DNA from: Bradyrhizobium amphicarpaeae
Lineage (GTDB): Bacteria > Pseudomonadota > Alphaproteobacteria > Rhizobiales > Xanthobacteraceae
Length of the DNA stretch: 64,000 nucleotides
Direction: 5' to 3'
Assembly (NCBI RefSeq): GCF_002266435.3
Contig: NZ_CP029426.2
Location: forward strand, 1,952,001 to 2,016,000
Shown here: positions 63,955 through 64,000 of the stretch, in pieces
How the letters are laid out: each line of letters opens with the position of its first letter
Position numbering within the stretch: the first letter of the stretch is position 1
The notes under the pieces: model-generated
What the model was told of the DNA's origin: nothing
Databases searched by the model: none
What the model saw: the letters and a program-made list of their open reading frames with translations, nothing else
Position numbers and translations under genes: made by a program

Positions 63955-63980
63955 AACAAAAAACCCGCCATTGGCGGGTT
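63955..63980 (-). terminator. Intrinsic terminator on the minus strand
   Basis: Stem aacccgcc/ggcgggtt with loop of three, followed on the minus strand by TTTTTTG. It ends a leftward transcript coming from beyond the window and insulates the MFS operon. Confidence 0.8.
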
Positions 63981-64000
63981 TGTCCATGCTCCCGCCAAAG

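Noticed and set aside
63924..64000. Fluoride riboswitch before the MFS-crcB operon
   Set aside because: The short leader shows only the terminator from the neighbouring transcript; the conserved crcB-motif pseudoknot sequence was not seen. It may also lie beyond the window.

Overview
The window looks like a chromosomal segment of a Bradyrhizobium-type alphaproteobacterium. This is inferred from the high GC content, the red-type Rubisco genes (cbbS end, cbbX, rpe), the family content (HRXXN/HWE kinase, DUF6496, DUF3072, DUF3124, DUF190, EcfG-type promoters) and the intergenic palindromes, which resemble those scattered in rhizobial genomes. I found no tRNA, rRNA, insertion sequence, prophage or CRISPR array.

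Layout. 1-1.8 kb: tail of a Calvin-cycle operon. 2.0-5.4 kb: a FIST sensor protein translationally coupled to a PAS-GGDEF-EAL protein. 5.4-8.1 kb: universal stress protein and a DegP-type protease. 8.3-11.3 kb: many very small proteins. 11.3-19.1 kb: a two-gene kinase operon, a 2098-residue soluble poly-HAMP/GAF hybrid histidine kinase with three receiver domains followed by a receiver-PAS-HWE kinase. 19.4-26.4 kb: more small stress-type proteins, an SDR, DUF4142 proteins, a pyruvate-oxidase-like enzyme and a PRC-barrel protein. 26.5-29.3 kb: an EmrAB-type efflux pair. 29.4-30.8 kb: an HxlR regulator divergent from an atypical SDR. 30.9-38.8 kb: nitronate-monooxygenase-like enzyme, PhoD phosphatase, aldo/keto reductase, small secreted proteins, HpaD and an aminotransferase. 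39-45 kb: DUF3124, a KefB-type antiporter, RibBA with a degenerate second domain, glutaryl-CoA dehydrogenase and an MBL hydrolase. 45-51 kb: DUF1499 protein, acyl-CoA synthetase, extensin-like protein, L,D-transpeptidase, CorA. 51-61 kb: SDR, PdxH, DnaJ-like protein, ECF sigma/anti-sigma pair, FabI, histidine phosphatase, AroC, adenylate cyclase. 61-64 kb: ClpS, then DUF190, two adjacent CrcB/Fluc genes and an MFS transporter reading leftwards.

The strongest unlisted signal is a promoter pattern. Twelve sites of the form GGAAC-N16-NGTT, all with exactly 16 bases of spacing, sit at promoter distance upstream of genes at 8.9-11.0, 19.1-26.6 and 35.7 kb. This is the known form of the alphaproteobacterial general-stress sigma factor EcfG. 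They precede DUF6496, two small envelope proteins, the giant kinase operon, two DUF4142-type proteins, a ribbon-helix-helix-like protein, the pyruvate-oxidase-like enzyme, the PRC-barrel protein, the EmrAB pump, a signal-peptide protein and a His-rich protein. HRXXN kinases are the class known to activate the general stress response through PhyR. The kinase operon may therefore be both a target and an input of the response, a hypothesis that can be tested.
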